Shown piece after piece: positions 62,111-64,000 of a stretch of 64,000 nucleotides of DNA; position 1 is the first letter of the stretch; every line of letters starts with the position of its first letter. The translations under genes were made by a program, and so were the position numbers. Under the pieces are notes generated by a model. That model did not search any database. It saw only the letters and a program-made list of their open reading frames with translations, and had not been told where the DNA came from. Source of the DNA: Orthonyx spaldingii (lineage: Eukaryota; Chordata; Aves; Passeriformes; Orthonychidae); assembly GCA_013397795.1 (NCBI GenBank), contig VZTJ01004015.1, positions 372,001 through 436,000 of the forward strand, written 5' to 3'.

Positions 62111-64000
62111 TGGAGCTCGCCCACCTGAGCTCCCCGGCTCCGAACACATGGCACTGTGTGGGACAGCTCAGCACTGCACAGGGCTGGGGATACACGGTGC
62201 AGAGAAAAGAGGCTGAGCTCTGGTGCCAGGAAGCTCCTGGACAGGCAGCAGCGCTGGGGATGTGCAACAACCCAGTCATGGGGGCAGGACTGATGAGGGA
62301 GACCCTGGAAACTTCAGCTTTGCAATGGGGGACCAGTAGGATCCTTCAGCCCAGACTGGTGGGGCCAGGCACCAGCCTGTAGACCCCTGAGGAAACATCG
62401 CTACCTCTGCCTTGGAAGCAGACAAGTCAGTATTTCAGCTTTAGTGTAAATAACTCAAAAAGACATGCACGCTCTGGCCAGTCCTCCATCTGGGTGGCTG
62501 ACCAGATCTGATGAGGTCTTAATAGTGGCCAGAGGAGCTGCAAGGAGATATTACACACACTTTAAAGGGGTCTCAACCTCCGGTTGTTCCCAAAGATGGG
62601 ATAGCGTACCTGGTTTGGATTCAAGGTGCAAATGACCTAGCCATGATTAATGTGTTCAGAACTGAAACAGAAATGGAGGTAGGGAGGGTGGTATGGCAAT
62701 TGTATCATTTGGCTTCACATAATTTGATTTTACTGATGCCTCATCCACTATCTGATTACTCTTTTCCTATTTAAACCCAGCCAAACCAGGAGGCTTTTGC
62801 TCACGGGCTTTTAGTACTATTTTATTTGGCACTTATGGAATAAAAGAATTTTAGTATTGCCTTAGAATTTCTCCTGACATCTATCACAACCAATCCAGCT
62901 CATATGTGGGTGAACTGTGTTTTGATCCAATTATAAAATTCTATTGGAGTCTTGTTACATTCTTATCCCATGCGCATGTTGAAAAATTCAAGAGAAAAAG
63001 AAAATTCTACAAAATGTGTCTCATTTACTGTAGGCTTGGAGACACAAAACTGCAACACACAGTCATTTGTGGAGGCTAATAGCAAACTTGAAAAACAACA
63101 TATTCTTCAGGAAAAAAATCCACCCTGTTAATCAGCAGCAAGACTTAGAGGGAGAATAGTACAGTCTGTGTATAAATGTTACTGCCGATTGTCTTTTGTA
63201 GATACAGCCCTACTTTTGTTAATTGTAGCAACGAGAACTTTGTTGATGTTCGTCCCTGAAGTTATGATGAAACAGAATCTGCCAGTCTGAAGACATTTTG
63301 GAGAGTGCATAAAAATGACAAATTTGAAAGAACCCAGACACAAAATGACCAAGGTAACACACAGCTAATGTCCCAATGGATTGCAATGACTATAATACTT
63401 AAAAATGAAAATACTTTACACACTCTTAGCATCTCTATAGCAAAAATGCATTATTAAATCAACAACCCATGCACTGTTTGATTACCATGACAGAGAAGTT
63501 GATCTAGGATATTTCTGTCCCGACACTTCCACTGTCTTCAGGCTACAAAATATAATGAAAGGAATTAGGTGTCTTCCTTGCTCATCGGCTATAGAAAGCC
63601 ATGCAGAGGCGTAGCTTCACAGACAGAGTGCTGCTCCCAGGAGAGGAAAGGCACTTGCTCCAAAGCTTTCTGGCTTCATCCTGGTGGAGTCTCTCACGCA
63701 CCTACAATCAGAATCCCCATCCTAAAGCTGTATAACCAGGGAGGTGCCAGGACCAAGCCAGCAGCCCTGGGCAAGAGCCAAGGAACAGTGGCAGGGCCAG
63801 GACCAAGTCTGGAGCTCAGACTCCAGCTGGGTGCTGTTCAGGCACATGGTGAAGCCAACAGCTCTTTGTCCCAAATACTGCTTGCAATTCATCCCTTTCA
63901 GGTCTGTGGGGATCCTGCGGCTGCCCCCAAGGGCAGATGCTGGGTGGCATTGCTGGGATGGACCTCTCTGCCTTGCCCAGCTGAGCTGTGCCCTCCATCT
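62111..64000. other. Intergenic sequence, no gene recognised
   Basis: Moderately GC-rich up to about 62400, AT-rich in the middle and GC-richer again from 63600. A phrase related to GCCAGGACCAAG appears twice, near 63750 and 63800. No gene or mobile element was recognised. Confidence 0.65.

Noticed and set aside
61768..62382. 204-codon plus-strand frame
   Set aside because: Composition follows local GC richness with low-complexity Ser/Pro/Gly; no known family and alternative frames are also open.
1..64000. CRISPR arrays, operons, ribosome-binding sites and bacterial mobile elements
   Set aside because: The spliced gene, CpG island and CR1 show a vertebrate genome; no spaced repeat arrays were seen.

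Overview
The window looks like a single-gene stretch of a bird (sauropsid) nuclear genome. The evidence is an exon-intron gene with consensus splice sites, a CpG-island promoter, a CR1 LINE tail at about 25.79-25.87 kb, a compact LTR at 42.8-43.1 kb, and otherwise low repeat density. Nothing looks bacterial or viral, apart from that one LTR relic.

Left part, 1-17.6 kb: the minus strand carries most of SNX7 (sorting nexin 7, a PX-BAR endosomal protein). I traced seven coding exons with matched phases: 16407-16575 (exon 1, 5' side lost in an N gap), 10427-10609, 8488-8598, 7904-8068, 6753-6954, 4669-4868 and 1214-1300. Together they give an acidic N-terminus, the whole PX domain and the first part of the BAR domain. 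The start codon falls in or beyond the gap at 16576-16768. The last part of the BAR domain and the stop lie left of position 1. Exon 1 sits in a CpG island (about 16.08-17.57 kb) with a CRE-like site and GC-rich tandem repeats.

Right part, 17.6-64 kb: about 46 kb with no recognisable coding gene. It contains one CR1 tail, one solo-LTR-like element, simple repeats, a G24 tract abutting a second N gap (33695-33744), a 15-bp perfect inverted repeat, and two small GC-rich islets near 35.6 and 61.8 kb. On the human map this side of SNX7 faces MIR137 and DPYD, so it may be regulatory gene-desert sequence, but conservation cannot be judged from one sequence.

The most interesting observations concern one splice junction, between exons 6 and 7. 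The exon 6 donor is duplicated in tandem 21 bp apart and in frame, and the intron holds a 111-bp, phase-0, coiled-coil-like open segment with acceptor and donor dinucleotides. Both would insert residues at the same point of the BAR domain. These are candidates only; no clearly new biological system was found.
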